NCBI GenBank assembly: GCA_016714785.1
Contig: JADKCC010000016.1
Span: forward strand, 1 to 64,000
Source of the DNA: Saprospiraceae bacterium
GTDB lineage: Bacteria; Bacteroidota; Bacteroidia; Chitinophagales; Saprospiraceae
Length of the DNA: 64,000 bases
Reading direction: 5' to 3'
Notes under the pieces: generated by a model
Databases searched by the model: none
What the model was told of the DNA's origin: nothing
What the model saw: the letters and a program-made list of their open reading frames with translations, nothing else
Made by a program: the position numbers and the translations under genes
Shown: one piece after another, positions 44,627-53,879 of the stretch
How the letters are laid out: each line of letters opens with the position of its first letter
Position numbering within the stretch: the stretch's first letter is position 1

Positions 44627-45225
44627 TTAACACCATAGTATTTGATCTTGGAGCGGTTTTGATAGATTGGAATCCAAGATATGTTTATAGGCAATTATTT
44701 GTTACGGATGATGCTATGGAATATTTTTTATCGGCAATTTGTAATAGTGCATGGAATGAAATGCAAGATGCTGGAAGATCGTTTGGTGAAGCTACCCATA
44801 TATTGACCTCACAATACCCTGAATACGCCAATGAAATATTGGCATATTATGGTAGATGGGAAGAAATGCTAAATGGTCCAATAGATGCTACAGTCGATTT
44901 GTTTTTATCTTTAAAATGTTCAAAAAAATACCAAATATTAGCTTTGACCAATTGGTCGGCGGAGTCTTTTCCTGTAGCATTGGCTAAATACGATTTTTTA
45001 TCATTATTTGACGGAATATTGGTGTCAGGTGAAGAGAAATTGAAGAAACCTGATCCTGCTATTTTCTATTTACTAATAGAGAGATATAATTTGTCACCAG
45101 AAAAATGTTTATTTATTGATGATAACATCACTAATGTAAAAAGTGCTGAGGATTTAGGTTTTAATTGTATTCATTTTACAGATGTAGAAAGAGATATAAT
45201 TAGGATAAAGAATTTACTTCATTGA
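44623..45225 (+). CDS. HAD-family phosphatase (YihX-like)
   Basis: 200 residues from the ATG at 44623 that overlaps the previous stop. The haloacid dehalogenase fold has motif I as FDLGAVLIDWNP (Asp nucleophile; the second Asp is replaced by Gly as in YihX-type enzymes), motif II as LTNWS, and motif III as KKPDPAIF with FIDDNITNVKSAEDLG. E. coli YihX releases phosphate from sugar phosphates; the substrate here is unknown. Coupling with a sugar hydrolase gene suggests carbohydrate metabolism. Confidence 0.85.
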   Translation: MINTIVFDLGAVLIDWNPRYVYRQLFVTDDAMEYFLSAICNSAWNEMQDAGRSFGEATHILTSQYPEYANEILAYYGRWEEMLNGPIDATVDLFLSLKCSKKYQILALTNWSAESFPVALAKYDFLSLFDGILVSGEEKLKKPDPAIFYLLIERYNLSPEKCLFIDDNITNVKSAEDLGFNCIHFTDVERDIIRIKNLLH

Positions 45226-45574
45226 TATGGAGAATTATATTGTACTTTCAAATTTATTTTCAAGAAAAATGTAATGTCGGCGGAGCTTTACTCTTTATTA
45301 TTTAGTGAGAGTTGGTGAGAGTAAATGGAGCTAAGTTTTATTGGATTTGCAATTTTTTTTGCAAGAAAGTTGAAAAAATAAAGCCATAGATTTAAAGAAT
45401 ATTAATTACGGTCAGGAGACCATGAGATACAAGTTCTATAGTCAGAAACTTTGGGCAACGATATTTTGTTATTATCATCCATTTGCAAAAAAAGAGTAAC
45501 TTTGCCCAGATAATAATACATCACTTTAATAGGAAGGGCTTAATGTTGATCAAGGCCCAAATGAAAATTAAAAA
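45226..45574. other. intergenic with a promoter-like element
   Basis: No gene seen in 349 bp. TAACTTTG at 45497-45504 matches the -7 element and would serve rlmF; the -33 TTG is not well placed. Confidence 0.4.
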
Positions 45575-46561
45575 ATGCCCAAAGACCCAATTAAAAAAGA
45601 GCCCATTTTAGAAAAAGTGCGATTGCATCCACGAAATAAACATCGTGAGCGGTATGACTTTGCCTTATTGACTAAGATACAACCAGAATTAGTACCATTA
45701 ATTTCGAAAAATAAGTACGGAGATGTAACCATTGATTTTTCTGACCCGATGGCAGTCAAGGCATTGAATACCGCTTTGTTGAAACAATATTATGATATAA
45801 AAGAATGGGAGATACCAGATGGTTTTCTTTGTCCACCTATACCTGGAAGAGCTGATTATATCCACAATGTGGCCGATTTATTATCACAACTAAATTATGG
45901 AGCAGTACCCAAAGGACCCAAAATAAAATGCCTAGATATAGGAATTGGAGCTAGCTGTATCTATCCTATCATTGGTGTTAAAGAATATAATTGGAGCTTT
46001 ATAGGTAGTGAAATAGATGACACTTCTGTTCAAACTGCTGAAAGAAATATTTCTTCTAATCCATTATTGCAAGACTTCGTCACAATAAGGCAACAACCCA
46101 AAGCACACAAAATATTTAAGAATATCATTAAGGATGCCGAATATTTTGATATATCTATTTGTAATCCACCTTTTCATGGGTCAGAATTGGAAGCCAATGA
46201 AGGTAGTCAGCGCAAGATCAAAAATTTAAAACTTTCCAAATCTGTACTCAATTTTGGAGGAAAACAAAATGAGCTTTGGTGTGAAGGAGGAGAAGATGGT
46301 TTTGTGCAACAAATGATTGCAGAAAGTCATATTTATAAGCAGCAATGTTTGTGGTTTACTACCTTGATTTCTAAACAGTCCAATCTTAAAAGAGCTTATC
46401 AGGCATTAGATAGGATAGGGGTTTATGAACATAAAACCATACCTATGGGCCAAGGGAATAAAACAAGTAGAATATTAGCTTGGACTTATTTAAGTAATTC
46501 TGAACAAAAAAACTGGGCAAAATTGCGGTGGCAAGATGAAAAAGATGAAAAACAAATATAA
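45575..46561 (+). CDS. rlmF: 23S rRNA (adenine(1618)-N6)-methyltransferase
   Basis: 328 residues. Family landmarks: LHPRNKHRERYDFALL near the start, IPGRADYIHNVADLL, the SAM site LDIGIGASCIYPIIG, and the N6-adenine motif ICNPPFHGSELEANEG. RlmF methylates A1618 of 23S rRNA. Length and order match the family. It is a single gene. Confidence 0.93.
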   Translation: MPKDPIKKEPILEKVRLHPRNKHRERYDFALLTKIQPELVPLISKNKYGDVTIDFSDPMAVKALNTALLKQYYDIKEWEIPDGFLCPPIPGRADYIHNVADLLSQLNYGAVPKGPKIKCLDIGIGASCIYPIIGVKEYNWSFIGSEIDDTSVQTAERNISSNPLLQDFVTIRQQPKAHKIFKNIIKDAEYFDISICNPPFHGSELEANEGSQRKIKNLKLSKSVLNFGGKQNELWCEGGEDGFVQQMIAESHIYKQQCLWFTTLISKQSNLKRAYQALDRIGVYEHKTIPMGQGNKTSRILAWTYLSNSEQKNWAKLRWQDEKDEKQI

Positions 46562-46705
46562 TACAGGAATTAATAATAGAAAGGGTAATACAATCTAAAA
46601 ATATAAATTCACCAATAAAACAAATGAAACAATTTTATGGAATACTACGTTTATTGTGTAAGAAGTATTAAGCTTATAAATATTTTAAAAAATAAAAAAT
46701 CAAAA

Positions 46706-47083
46706 ATGAAATATATCTTTTTTGTTTACTGTCTTATATTTACCCAATTATCTTATGGTCAGTTAAAAGGTGCAGTCACACAAACTAATGTTCCAGACCA
46801 TGTGGTAAAAGAAAAAAAAGCAGAGGCCCATACTCCAGCGGCTATTGCCAAAAATAATGCCGAGAAGCTCACTAAAAGTTTGAACTTGACTAGCAAACAA
46901 TCTAAAGATCTTCACCAAGCATTATTGGAATATGAAACCAATATAGATAAAACAAACAAAAGTAAACTTTCTAATAAGGAAAAATATGTACAGATAAATA
47001 AACTAAATAGAGCTCGACAAACCAAGTTGAAAACAATCCTTACAAAAGAGCAATACAATTCTTATATTATGTCATTCCCTTAG
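46706..47083 (+). CDS. small secreted helical protein of unknown function
   Basis: 125 residues from the ATG at 46706 (the upstream in-frame start at 46637 would put charged residues before the signal peptide). A signal peptide ends at SYGQ, and the mature part is rich in K, N and A with helices: LTKSLNLTSKQSKDLHQALL, ILTKEQYNSYIMS. The pattern xLNLTxxQxxxLxxxLxxYE with a final LTxEQ resembles Spy/LTXXQ-like periplasmic proteins and similar Bacteroidota DUF4890-type proteins. The stop overlaps the end of the convergent gene. Confidence 0.65.
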   Translation: MKYIFFVYCLIFTQLSYGQLKGAVTQTNVPDHVVKEKKAEAHTPAAIAKNNAEKLTKSLNLTSKQSKDLHQALLEYETNIDKTNKSKLSNKEKYVQINKLNRARQTKLKTILTKEQYNSYIMSFP

Positions 47084-47589
47084 TGATCTTGGACGATTGG
47101 TTTGTTCAAAATCCGGAGAAACTCGCGCAATCTGAATTCTGTCAACATACCTATGGTTAATTCAATACCAGATATCAAAGCTATCGGGATTGCAGTACCC
47201 ATTAATATAGATTTTTGGAGCGAAAAGATACCAAGGAATGCAATGGTACAGCTTAGGATTAAAGTCCAAATATAACGACGTCTATTAATGTTTTTTTTTG
47301 CAATTCTATATTCAGTATAAAGGATTTCTTTCTTTTGTATAGTGGATGTCATCGCTGTTTTATTATGGAAGAATTTATATTTTTCAGAATAAATATAATA
47401 CATCACTGCTCCTTTGCCGATACTGTATAAGAAAAACATTAGGAAACCATAACTTAGGAACTTATAACCGGCTGACATGGTGTAATAGTAAAGAATAAAT
47501 GCAAAGAGCAAAAGGATCACACCTACAAACAAGTAAAAACTTGCTGCAATCATATCTCCTTTGTACATAATTCTGCATTTTTCAAGCAT
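47080..47589 (-). CDS. membrane protein of unknown function downstream of hutU
   Basis: 169 residues with four membrane helices (about 15-35, 42-62, 108-127, 131-150) and a basic cytoplasmic loop (IAKKNINRRRY). Its ATG overlaps the hutU stop by one base (TAATG), so it is translated together with hutU. No family recognised. The partnership with urocanase is not explained; it may simply share the transcript. Confidence 0.65.
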   Translation of the reverse strand: MLEKCRIMYKGDMIAASFYLFVGVILLLFAFILYYYTMSAGYKFLSYGFLMFFLYSIGKGAVMYYIYSEKYKFFHNKTAMTSTIQKKEILYTEYRIAKKNINRRRYIWTLILSCTIAFLGIFSLQKSILMGTAIPIALISGIELTIGMLTEFRLREFLRILNKPIVQDH

Positions 47590-49625
47590 TAGGATGATCG
47601 TTTTACTAAATTATCTATAATGTCATCTGAAACGATATTGGGGATTGTAACTTTTAGATCTTGGTTTTGGTCCATGGCTCGTTGAATGGCAAACATAGCT
47701 TCACTATTTCGAGCCCAACTCCTTCGGGCGATACCGTTATTCACATCCCAATGCAACATGTTTTTGATATTTTTGGCTGATTTTTTATTACCGTCTATGA
47801 CCATTCCGAAGCCACCATTAATCACTTCTCCCCAACCTACGCCACCACCATTATGTAGTGAGACCCATGTGGCGCCTCGGAAAGCATCACCTACAAAGTT
47901 ATGCACTGCCATATCCGCAGTAAATTTTGATCCATCATATATGTTAGATGTCTCTCGGTAGGGCGAGTCAGTCCCTGACACATCATGATGATCCCGACCT
48001 AAAACTATAGGACCTGAAATTAAACCTTTTTTAATGGCTTTATTGAATGCAAGGGCAATTTTTATTCTACCTTCTGCATCTGCATATAGTATCCTAGATT
48101 TTGAGCCAACAATAGGTAGATTTGTTTTTGCATTTTGTATCCAAATGATATTGTCGTTGAGCTGACCTTTGATTTCATTTGGTGCATTTTTGTACATTTT
48201 TAGAAGTACTTTTGTAGCAATTTTATCTGTTTTGTATAGGTCTGAAGTTTTACCTGATAAGCATACCCATCTGAAAGGCCCAAAACCATAATCAAAACAC
48301 AACGGACCTAATATATCCTGAACGTAAGATGGATACTTGTAATCTTCTTTTTTTCTGTCTTTCCAAACATCAGCTCCTGCTTCTCCTGCTTCTTTGAGAA
48401 AGGCATTGCCATAGTCCCAAAAGTACATTCCTCTTGCCACTAAAGTATTGATGGCTTTGACGTGTCTGATTAGTGTTTTCTTGACTTCTTGTTTAAATTT
48501 TGTTTTATCTTGAAGCAATAATTGTTTTCCTTCCGCAAAAGTATAACCTATCGGGCAGTAGCCCATATCATCAATATTGTGTAAGGATGTCTGGTCAGAA
48601 CCCAATTCTATGGTTAAATTTTGTTGGACAGCTGCTTCCCAAAATGCTACAATATTTCCTTGATAGATCAACGCAATGGCAATACCTGCTGCTTTACATT
48701 CTTTGATTCTCTCTATCAAAGCACTTAAATCTGTATATACATTTTCTTTGAGTATATACCCATCAGTGATGCGTTGTTGGATAGCATCTTCATCTACTTC
48801 AGCGATGACACCTACTGCACCAGTGATGATAGAAGCAATTGATTGTGCACCCGACATACCTCCTAGTCCAGATGTTACAAATACAGATCCTTTGAGATTG
48901 TCAGATCCGATGCCCATTCTTCTGCCTGCATTGAGAAGCGTGATAGTTGTGCCATGAACGATGCCTTGTGGGCCAATATACATAAATGAACCAGCAGTCA
49001 TTTGTCCATAAGAGGTTACTCCAAGAGCATTGTACTTATTCCAGTCATCTTTTGACGAATGGTTGGGAATCATCATGCCGTTGGTTACGACGACTCTAGG
49101 GGCATTTTTATGTGAAGGAAACAATCCAAGTGGATGGCCAGAATACAATACCAAAGTTTGCCGGTCAGTCATTTCTGAAAGATATTGCATCGTCAGTCTA
49201 TACTGTGCCCAATTTTGAAATACAGCTCCATTACCACCATAAGTGATCAATTCTTCTGGATGTTTGGCAACTTTTGGGTCTAAGTTATTTTGTATCATCA
49301 ACATAATCGCTGCCGCTTGGCTACATTTAGCAGGATAAACTTCTATTGGTCTTGCGATCATTTCATATTTAGGCACAAACCGATACATATATATGCGACC
49401 ATAGGTATTTAATTCTTTATAAAACTCTTTAGCTAATATAGCATGATGTTCTGTAGAAAAATACCTAAGTGCATTTCTTACTGCCAATTTTTTATCTTCT
49501 CTGGTAAGAATGCCTGTAATATTTCTTTTGGGCGCATGCGAATATTGTTTATTCGGAGTGTAATATTCGGGCAATATACTCGGAATTCCTTCTGCTATCT
49601 CTGTAAGTACTTTTGTTTTCTGCAT
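47589..49625 (-). CDS. hutU: urocanate hydratase
   Basis: 678 residues. NAD-dependent urocanase family: VTSGLGGMSGAQ (dinucleotide-binding), GIGSDNLKGSVF, FGPFRWVCLSGKTSDLYKTD near the active site, and GRDHHDVSGTDSPYRET followed by HNGGGVGWG at the end. The enzyme converts urocanate to imidazolone propionate in histidine degradation. The protein is about 110 residues longer than the Pseudomonas enzyme, as in other Bacteroidota. The other hut genes (hutH, hutI, hutG) are not in the window. Confidence 0.95.
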   Translation of the reverse strand: MQKTKVLTEIAEGIPSILPEYYTPNKQYSHAPKRNITGILTREDKKLAVRNALRYFSTEHHAILAKEFYKELNTYGRIYMYRFVPKYEMIARPIEVYPAKCSQAAAIMLMIQNNLDPKVAKHPEELITYGGNGAVFQNWAQYRLTMQYLSEMTDRQTLVLYSGHPLGLFPSHKNAPRVVVTNGMMIPNHSSKDDWNKYNALGVTSYGQMTAGSFMYIGPQGIVHGTTITLLNAGRRMGIGSDNLKGSVFVTSGLGGMSGAQSIASIITGAVGVIAEVDEDAIQQRITDGYILKENVYTDLSALIERIKECKAAGIAIALIYQGNIVAFWEAAVQQNLTIELGSDQTSLHNIDDMGYCPIGYTFAEGKQLLLQDKTKFKQEVKKTLIRHVKAINTLVARGMYFWDYGNAFLKEAGEAGADVWKDRKKEDYKYPSYVQDILGPLCFDYGFGPFRWVCLSGKTSDLYKTDKIATKVLLKMYKNAPNEIKGQLNDNIIWIQNAKTNLPIVGSKSRILYADAEGRIKIALAFNKAIKKGLISGPIVLGRDHHDVSGTDSPYRETSNIYDGSKFTADMAVHNFVGDAFRGATWVSLHNGGGVGWGEVINGGFGMVIDGNKKSAKNIKNMLHWDVNNGIARRSWARNSEAMFAIQRAMDQNQDLKVTIPNIVSDDIIDNLVKRSS

Positions 49626-49753
49626 GATACATTATTTGACATGGTAAAGGTAACATTTTTGACCAATTGAATGTTTGAAATTTGTGTTTGAGTGAATGAA
49701 GCTTTTTGTAAGATTCTCCTATTTTATTTATTTTTCATGAAAATACAACAAAA

Positions 49754-49791
49754 AAGCCTTGGTGAAAATCGACAGATTTTCACCAAGGCTT
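49754..49791 (-). terminator. rho-independent terminator of the OmpA-family gene
   Basis: The stem AAGCCTTGGTGAAAATC / GATTTTCACCAAGGCTT has a 4-nt loop and an A5 run on the left (a T-run on the minus strand), 33 bp beyond the minus-strand stop. Confidence 0.9.
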
Positions 49792-49823
49792 ATAATTTTT
49801 ACCGCTTAAGTAGTTACTCTAAA

Positions 49824-50930
49824 TTATTTAGCATCAATCACTCTGAACTCAGTTCTTCTATTTTGTTGATGTTCAGCTTCAGTACATTCCACACCATTAG
49901 CACATCTGTTTTTAAGTTTGCTTTCACCGAATCCTTTAGCTACCAATCTGCTTCTTTTGATACCTTTGCCTACTAGGTAATTAACTACAGATTCTGCTCT
50001 TCTCTGAGAAAGACTCATATTGTAAGTATCATCTGATCTTGAGTCTGTGTGTGAAGCTATTTCTACAGAAACTTCAGGTTTTGCAACCATCAATTTGTAT
50101 AAATTTTCATCAATGATTGATTTAGCTTTTGAAGTAAGGGCAGCACTACCTAAATCGTAAAGGATAGGTAACGCGCTATAGTTCACTAATTTACAGTCTA
50201 TTTCAGAGTAAGTTGTGATTCCACCTTTTTTAGCAATTTCTGTTTTAGTGATAGTCACATATTCTGCAGGAACAGTAATGGTTTTTGTAGAAGCTGGTAC
50301 ATCTATTACTTGCTTTTTGATAGTAGTATATTCAGCTGGTATTTCTACTTCATCCATTCTTGCAGGCGTTTTGATCACTTGTTTTTTGTAAGTCGCACCT
50401 ATTTCTGGTACCATATTATTAACTGTAGTGGCAGCTGAAGCCAATCTTTGTACATTTGTAGTACTTGAAGCTGCTGGTTTTTCTACATAACACAACACTT
50501 GGCAGTCACCTGGATTTGGAGATTTACAATCAGCGAGTGAAGTGTATTCCCAACCTGAAGTTGCTGGATAGATTTCTCTGACCTCTGTAGCAGGACTAAA
50601 AGTTGCAGGAGTTATACTTAAGTCTGTTCTACTTTGTTTTTGTACATAAGGTACATCTACAGTTTCATACACAGCTGCTACATAGATCATTTTTTTAGTA
50701 GCTTCTTTGATTAATACTCTTTCTTCTACAGTTTTGTATGTAGCGGGTACTACTTCTAGTTTAGTGTATTCTGGCTTTACCATGATTCTTTCTTCTACAG
50801 TCTTGAACTCATCAGAAGTGATACATCTTACATAGCAAGATCCTGGTTTAGGATTAGCAGGAAGACCATCTTGGGCACTTGCAAAACCTATTGCAAATAT
50901 ACCAAAAATCATACTCAATACGTTTTTCAT
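49824..50930 (-). CDS. OmpA-family outer membrane protein with repeated beta segments
   Basis: 368 residues with a signal peptide ending at FASAQ. The middle has repeated short motifs of the type PATYKTVEERVLI, PAEYTTIKKQVID and PAEYVTITKTEI, spaced about 25 residues, and two Cys-containing segments (CYVRC, CQVLCYVEK). The C-terminal 110 residues are an OmpA domain (YDLGSAALTSKAKSIIDENL, VEIASHTDSRSDDTYNMSL, RRAESVVNYLVGKGI, NRRTEFRVI) that binds peptidoglycan. It probably links the outer membrane or a surface structure to the wall. Monocistronic with a strong terminator. Confidence 0.85.
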   Translation of the reverse strand: MKNVLSMIFGIFAIGFASAQDGLPANPKPGSCYVRCITSDEFKTVEERIMVKPEYTKLEVVPATYKTVEERVLIKEATKKMIYVAAVYETVDVPYVQKQSRTDLSITPATFSPATEVREIYPATSGWEYTSLADCKSPNPGDCQVLCYVEKPAASSTTNVQRLASAATTVNNMVPEIGATYKKQVIKTPARMDEVEIPAEYTTIKKQVIDVPASTKTITVPAEYVTITKTEIAKKGGITTYSEIDCKLVNYSALPILYDLGSAALTSKAKSIIDENLYKLMVAKPEVSVEIASHTDSRSDDTYNMSLSQRRAESVVNYLVGKGIKRSRLVAKGFGESKLKNRCANGVECTEAEHQQNRRTEFRVIDAK

Positions 50931-51051
50931 TTTAATTATTGGTTTAGTTAAATAAAATTGATTAAAAACTTTTGACGTTTAGAATCTAATATGGTCACCT
51001 ATTTTGCACTTAGTTTATGTTTTAAATATAGATGATTTGTATCAGTAAAAG

Positions 51052-51459
51052 ATGATTTTTGAATTAAATAAGACTTTTTTAGACCTAAAATTCACTTACA
51101 TTAAATATTTATGGTATATTTATTGTATTGATTATGTTTGTTTTAAATTATTTATTGTGAGGTATATTTTCTTTGTTTTATTTTTTGCTTGTATTCCAAA
51201 TTTTATTTTGGCAAATGTGATAGAAATAGGTACTTGGATTCATCCTAGTGCTGAACATCCTATACGCAAAGACCAATATATCTTGGTAGATTTTTGGGCT
51301 ACTTGGTGTGGACCATGCATCAAAGCGATGGATCACCTTAGTGAATTGAGTAAAACAACTGAAGATAAAGTGGTATATATTAGTATCTCAAATGAAAATG
51401 CAGAAATAGTAAAACATTTTTTTTTCGAAAAGAGAGGCAAAGACCATTATTGCGACTGA
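51052..51459 (+). CDS. thioredoxin-like protein, N-terminal part, frameshifted at a T9 run
   Basis: The frame contains a membrane or signal segment (VRYIFFVLFFACIPNFILA, probably starting at the GTG at 51157) and a thioredoxin domain with the active site FWATWCGPCIKAMDHL. It stops at HYCD just after a run of nine T (51417-51425). Removing one T joins it to the next frame, giving KHFFSKREAKTIIATDYEG and FNVTSIPYSVLIAPDG, so the gene originally ran to 52297. Homopolymer length is a common place for sequencing error or for real phase change. Confidence 0.75.
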   Translation: MIFELNKTFLDLKFTYIKYLWYIYCIDYVCFKLFIVRYIFFVLFFACIPNFILANVIEIGTWIHPSAEHPIRKDQYILVDFWATWCGPCIKAMDHLSELSKTTEDKVVYISISNENAEIVKHFFFEKRGKDHYCD

Positions 51460-51514
51460 CTATGAAGGTAGAACATTTAATAGGTTTAATGTAACATCAA
51501 TCCCATATTCAGTT

Positions 51515-52297
51515 TTGATTGCTCCAGATGGAAGTGTAGCTTGGCAAGGAATGCCTTCAAATATGAATTTTGACTTGATAGCAAAGCTGATTAACAGTAA
51601 AAGAAAACCTTCTATTGCCGTAAATAAAAAAATAGTTACACATAAAGAAGTCTTATTGCCTAAAGAAAAAGATAAAAGTTTGACTTTATCATTAGCAAAT
51701 ATGTCTTCAAAATTGCAAAAATCAGAGCATGAGTTATCACACAGTTTTGTTAATAACTGTAGAGAATCTCAAATTGTTGGATCTTTTAAAGATATAGCTA
51801 GTTCAATATTGCAGGTGCCTGCGGAAAATGTAATTTTGAAAGACGAGTACAATAAATATGCTTACTTTTCTGTGGATACTTGTTTGGATCATTCTAATAA
51901 ATTTACCGCATTGCAGCTATTCGTGTCTTCCTTAAATTTAAAATATACAGAACAAACCGCCGAAAAAGACATTTTTGAACTCAAACTTTTGGATAGTACG
52001 ATGCTTTGGAGCGCACAAATATATGAATGGAACGAAGACCAATCAACTTCTTTTATTAGTGGTGAAGGATATTTGCAAGCAGATAATTTTCAAATTCACA
52101 ATTTAGTAATACAATTATCAAATTTGCTCGAAAAAGAAATTGTGTACAAAGGTTCATACAATCTCCCACATGATTGGAATCTCAGTTTTGATACCATTGA
52201 AAATCTAATTCATCAACTCAAAGATGAATATGGTATTGAAATGGTTGCAAAAAAAATGCCAAGTACTTCCTATGTCATTACGCCTGTAGAAAAGTAG
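51515..52297 (+). CDS. thioredoxin-like protein, C-terminal part (same gene as the preceding fragment)
   Basis: 260 codons starting inside the thioredoxin fold. The first part, IAPDGSVAWQGMPSNMNFDL, completes the thioredoxin domain (the cis-Pro region SIPYS lies just upstream, in the same frame but before this start). The rest is a roughly 200-residue beta-rich domain with a few Cys, of the kind found in Bacteroidota TlpA-like proteins with a C-terminal DUF3738-type secretin-like domain; I am not certain of the family. The true gene would be 51052 (or 51157) to 52297 with one base removed. Confidence 0.7.
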   Translation: MIAPDGSVAWQGMPSNMNFDLIAKLINSKRKPSIAVNKKIVTHKEVLLPKEKDKSLTLSLANMSSKLQKSEHELSHSFVNNCRESQIVGSFKDIASSILQVPAENVILKDEYNKYAYFSVDTCLDHSNKFTALQLFVSSLNLKYTEQTAEKDIFELKLLDSTMLWSAQIYEWNEDQSTSFISGEGYLQADNFQIHNLVIQLSNLLEKEIVYKGSYNLPHDWNLSFDTIENLIHQLKDEYGIEMVAKKMPSTSYVITPVEK

Positions 52298-52426
52298 CTG
52301 TCTCATTTTTGCCTATTTTTTAGTTAAAGTTTACGTATTTCCAAAACATTATAGAGCCAATTTTATTGTAATAGATCAATATATATGATGGGTATAGTAT
52401 CATCAAGCGAAAATTAAAGGAACAAA

Positions 52427-52957
52427 ATGGTAGAAACAATTTATCTTGGGGCAGGCTGTTTTTGGTGCGTAGAAGCTGTATTTGATAGGCTAAATGGTGT
52501 ACATAAAGTAGTGTCAGGTTATATGGGCGGACATGTTAAAAATCCTTGTTACCGTGAAGTTTGCAATGGGACTACAGGTCATGCAGAAGTGATTAAAGTA
52601 GATTTTGATGCTGAAATAATATTATTAGAAACGCTTTTGGATGTTTTTTGGACCACTCATGATCCTACCACATTAAATAGGCAAGGTGCTGATCGAGGCA
52701 CGCAATACAGGTCAGCTATTTTTTATACTTCAGATGTACAAAAGGAAAAAGCAATGTGGTCTAAATCAAATGTTGCTAATACATATTGGGATGACCCTAT
52801 AGTCACAGAAATTACTTTGGCAGATGTGTTTTATCCTGCTGAAGACTATCACCAAGACTATTACAATTTGAATCCTAATCAAACCTATTGTTCCATAGTT
52901 ATTCCGCCTAAAATAAACAAACTTAAACAAAAATTCAGTCACTTATTAAAGCCATAA
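52427..52957 (+). CDS. msrA: peptide methionine sulfoxide reductase A
   Basis: 176 residues. The active site is [12 protein letters not shown] with the catalytic Cys at about residue 11. Also [46 protein letters not shown] and [11 protein letters not shown] are all family signatures. It reduces the S epimer of methionine sulfoxide in cytosolic proteins. The next gene, msrB, starts 1 bp after its stop and handles the R epimer. Confidence 0.96.
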   Translation: MVETIYLGAGCFWCVEAVFDRLNGVHKVVSGYMGGHVKNPCYREVCNGTTGHAEVIKVDFDAEIILLETLLDVFWTTHDPTTLNRQGADRGTQYRSAIFYTSDVQKEKAMWSKSNVANTYWDDPIVTEITLADVFYPAEDYHQDYYNLNPNQTYCSIVIPPKINKLKQKFSHLLKP

Positions 52958-52958
52958 C

Positions 52959-53324
52959 ATGTCAGAAAAATATAATAAATTGACACCTGAAGAAGCGTAT
53001 GTGATTTTGGATAAAGGTACAGAAAGACCTTTTAAAGGAGAGTATGACAAACACTTCATAAGCGGCACATATATTTGCAGACAATGCAATGCGCCGCTTT
53101 ACCACTCTTCATCTAAGTTTGATTCTGGCTGCGGATGGCCAGCTTTTGATGACGAATTACCTGGAGCAGTAAGGCGAATAACTGATAAAGACGGAAGGAG
53201 AACAGAAATATTGTGCAATCAATGTAATGGGCATCTTGGCCATGTTTTCGTAGGTGAGAGGATTACTGACAAAAATACGCGACACTGTGTAAATTCACTT
53301 TCTATACGTTTTGTACCTTCATAA
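52959..53324 (+). CDS. msrB: peptide methionine sulfoxide reductase B
   Basis: 121 residues. Two zinc-binding CxxC pairs (CRQCNAPLY and [10 protein letters not shown]), the [12 protein letters not shown] segment and the catalytic Cys in [13 protein letters not shown]. It reduces the R epimer of methionine sulfoxide. It overlaps the same transcript as msrA, with almost no spacing, so the pair is coupled. Confidence 0.95.
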   Translation: MSEKYNKLTPEEAYVILDKGTERPFKGEYDKHFISGTYICRQCNAPLYHSSSKFDSGCGWPAFDDELPGAVRRITDKDGRRTEILCNQCNGHLGHVFVGERITDKNTRHCVNSLSIRFVPS

Positions 53325-53436
53325 ATTAGTTTTAAAATTTCTTCTTAGCCAATATTTGTTCAATAATTACCTAGAATTGGATTCTACATAAGTGTTCTTA
53401 AGAAATTCTGGGAACTATTTATTAAAAGTATTCGTT

Positions 53437-53444
53437 ATCTTTGC
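53437..53444 (+). promoter_or_regulatory. Bacteroidota -7 promoter element, TATCTTTG
   Basis: A perfect TAnnTTTG match 35 bp before the gene at 53479. The -33 element is weak. Confidence 0.5.
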
Positions 53445-53478
53445 GTTGTTTTTAACAAAATAAAAATTTCAACTTTAT

Positions 53479-53868
53479 ATGGCATTTGAAGAAACCAAAG
53501 TAAAAGCTAAATCTTTTGCTAAGAAATTAGGATGGATGATATTAATTGCAACAATTTTGTTGTCTATTGGGTATTATTTTTATAGAACATACACGATTAG
53601 TGAAGGTACAAGAGCGGGCATTCTTTATAAAGTTTCTAAAAAAGGAAAAGTTTTCAAAACTTATGAAGGGCAACTTCAATTGGCTGGTGCCGTACTTATG
53701 AATAAAGAAAGTACTTTCGAATTTTCAGCGAAAGATGATCAAGTGTATGCAGATTTACAAAAATATGAAGGAAAAAATGTACGATTGCATTATCAGGAGA
53801 AAGTCAATGCTTTTCCTTGGCAAGGTGATACCGATTATTTAGTATTTAAAGTAGAAGAAGTAAAATAA
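53479..53868 (+). CDS. single-helix membrane protein of unknown function
   Basis: 129 residues: a short basic N-terminus, one helix (about 17-37), then a periplasmic domain beginning YTISEGTRAGILYKVSKKGK, followed by KTYEGQLQL and ENVRLHYQEKVNAFPWQGD-like text near the end. The pattern SxGxRxGxLxKxSxKGxxxKTxEG is widespread in Bacteroidota; such proteins are often mis-named as 6-phosphogluconate dehydrogenase, which this cannot be. It is convergent with plsC. Confidence 0.7.
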   Translation: MAFEETKVKAKSFAKKLGWMILIATILLSIGYYFYRTYTISEGTRAGILYKVSKKGKVFKTYEGQLQLAGAVLMNKESTFEFSAKDDQVYADLQKYEGKNVRLHYQEKVNAFPWQGDTDYLVFKVEEVK

Positions 53869-53879
53869 CTATTTCCTGT

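Noticed and set aside
51417..51425. Programmed frameshifting in the thioredoxin-like gene
   Set aside because: A homopolymer alone fits sequencing error or mutation at least as well; no stimulatory structure was seen.
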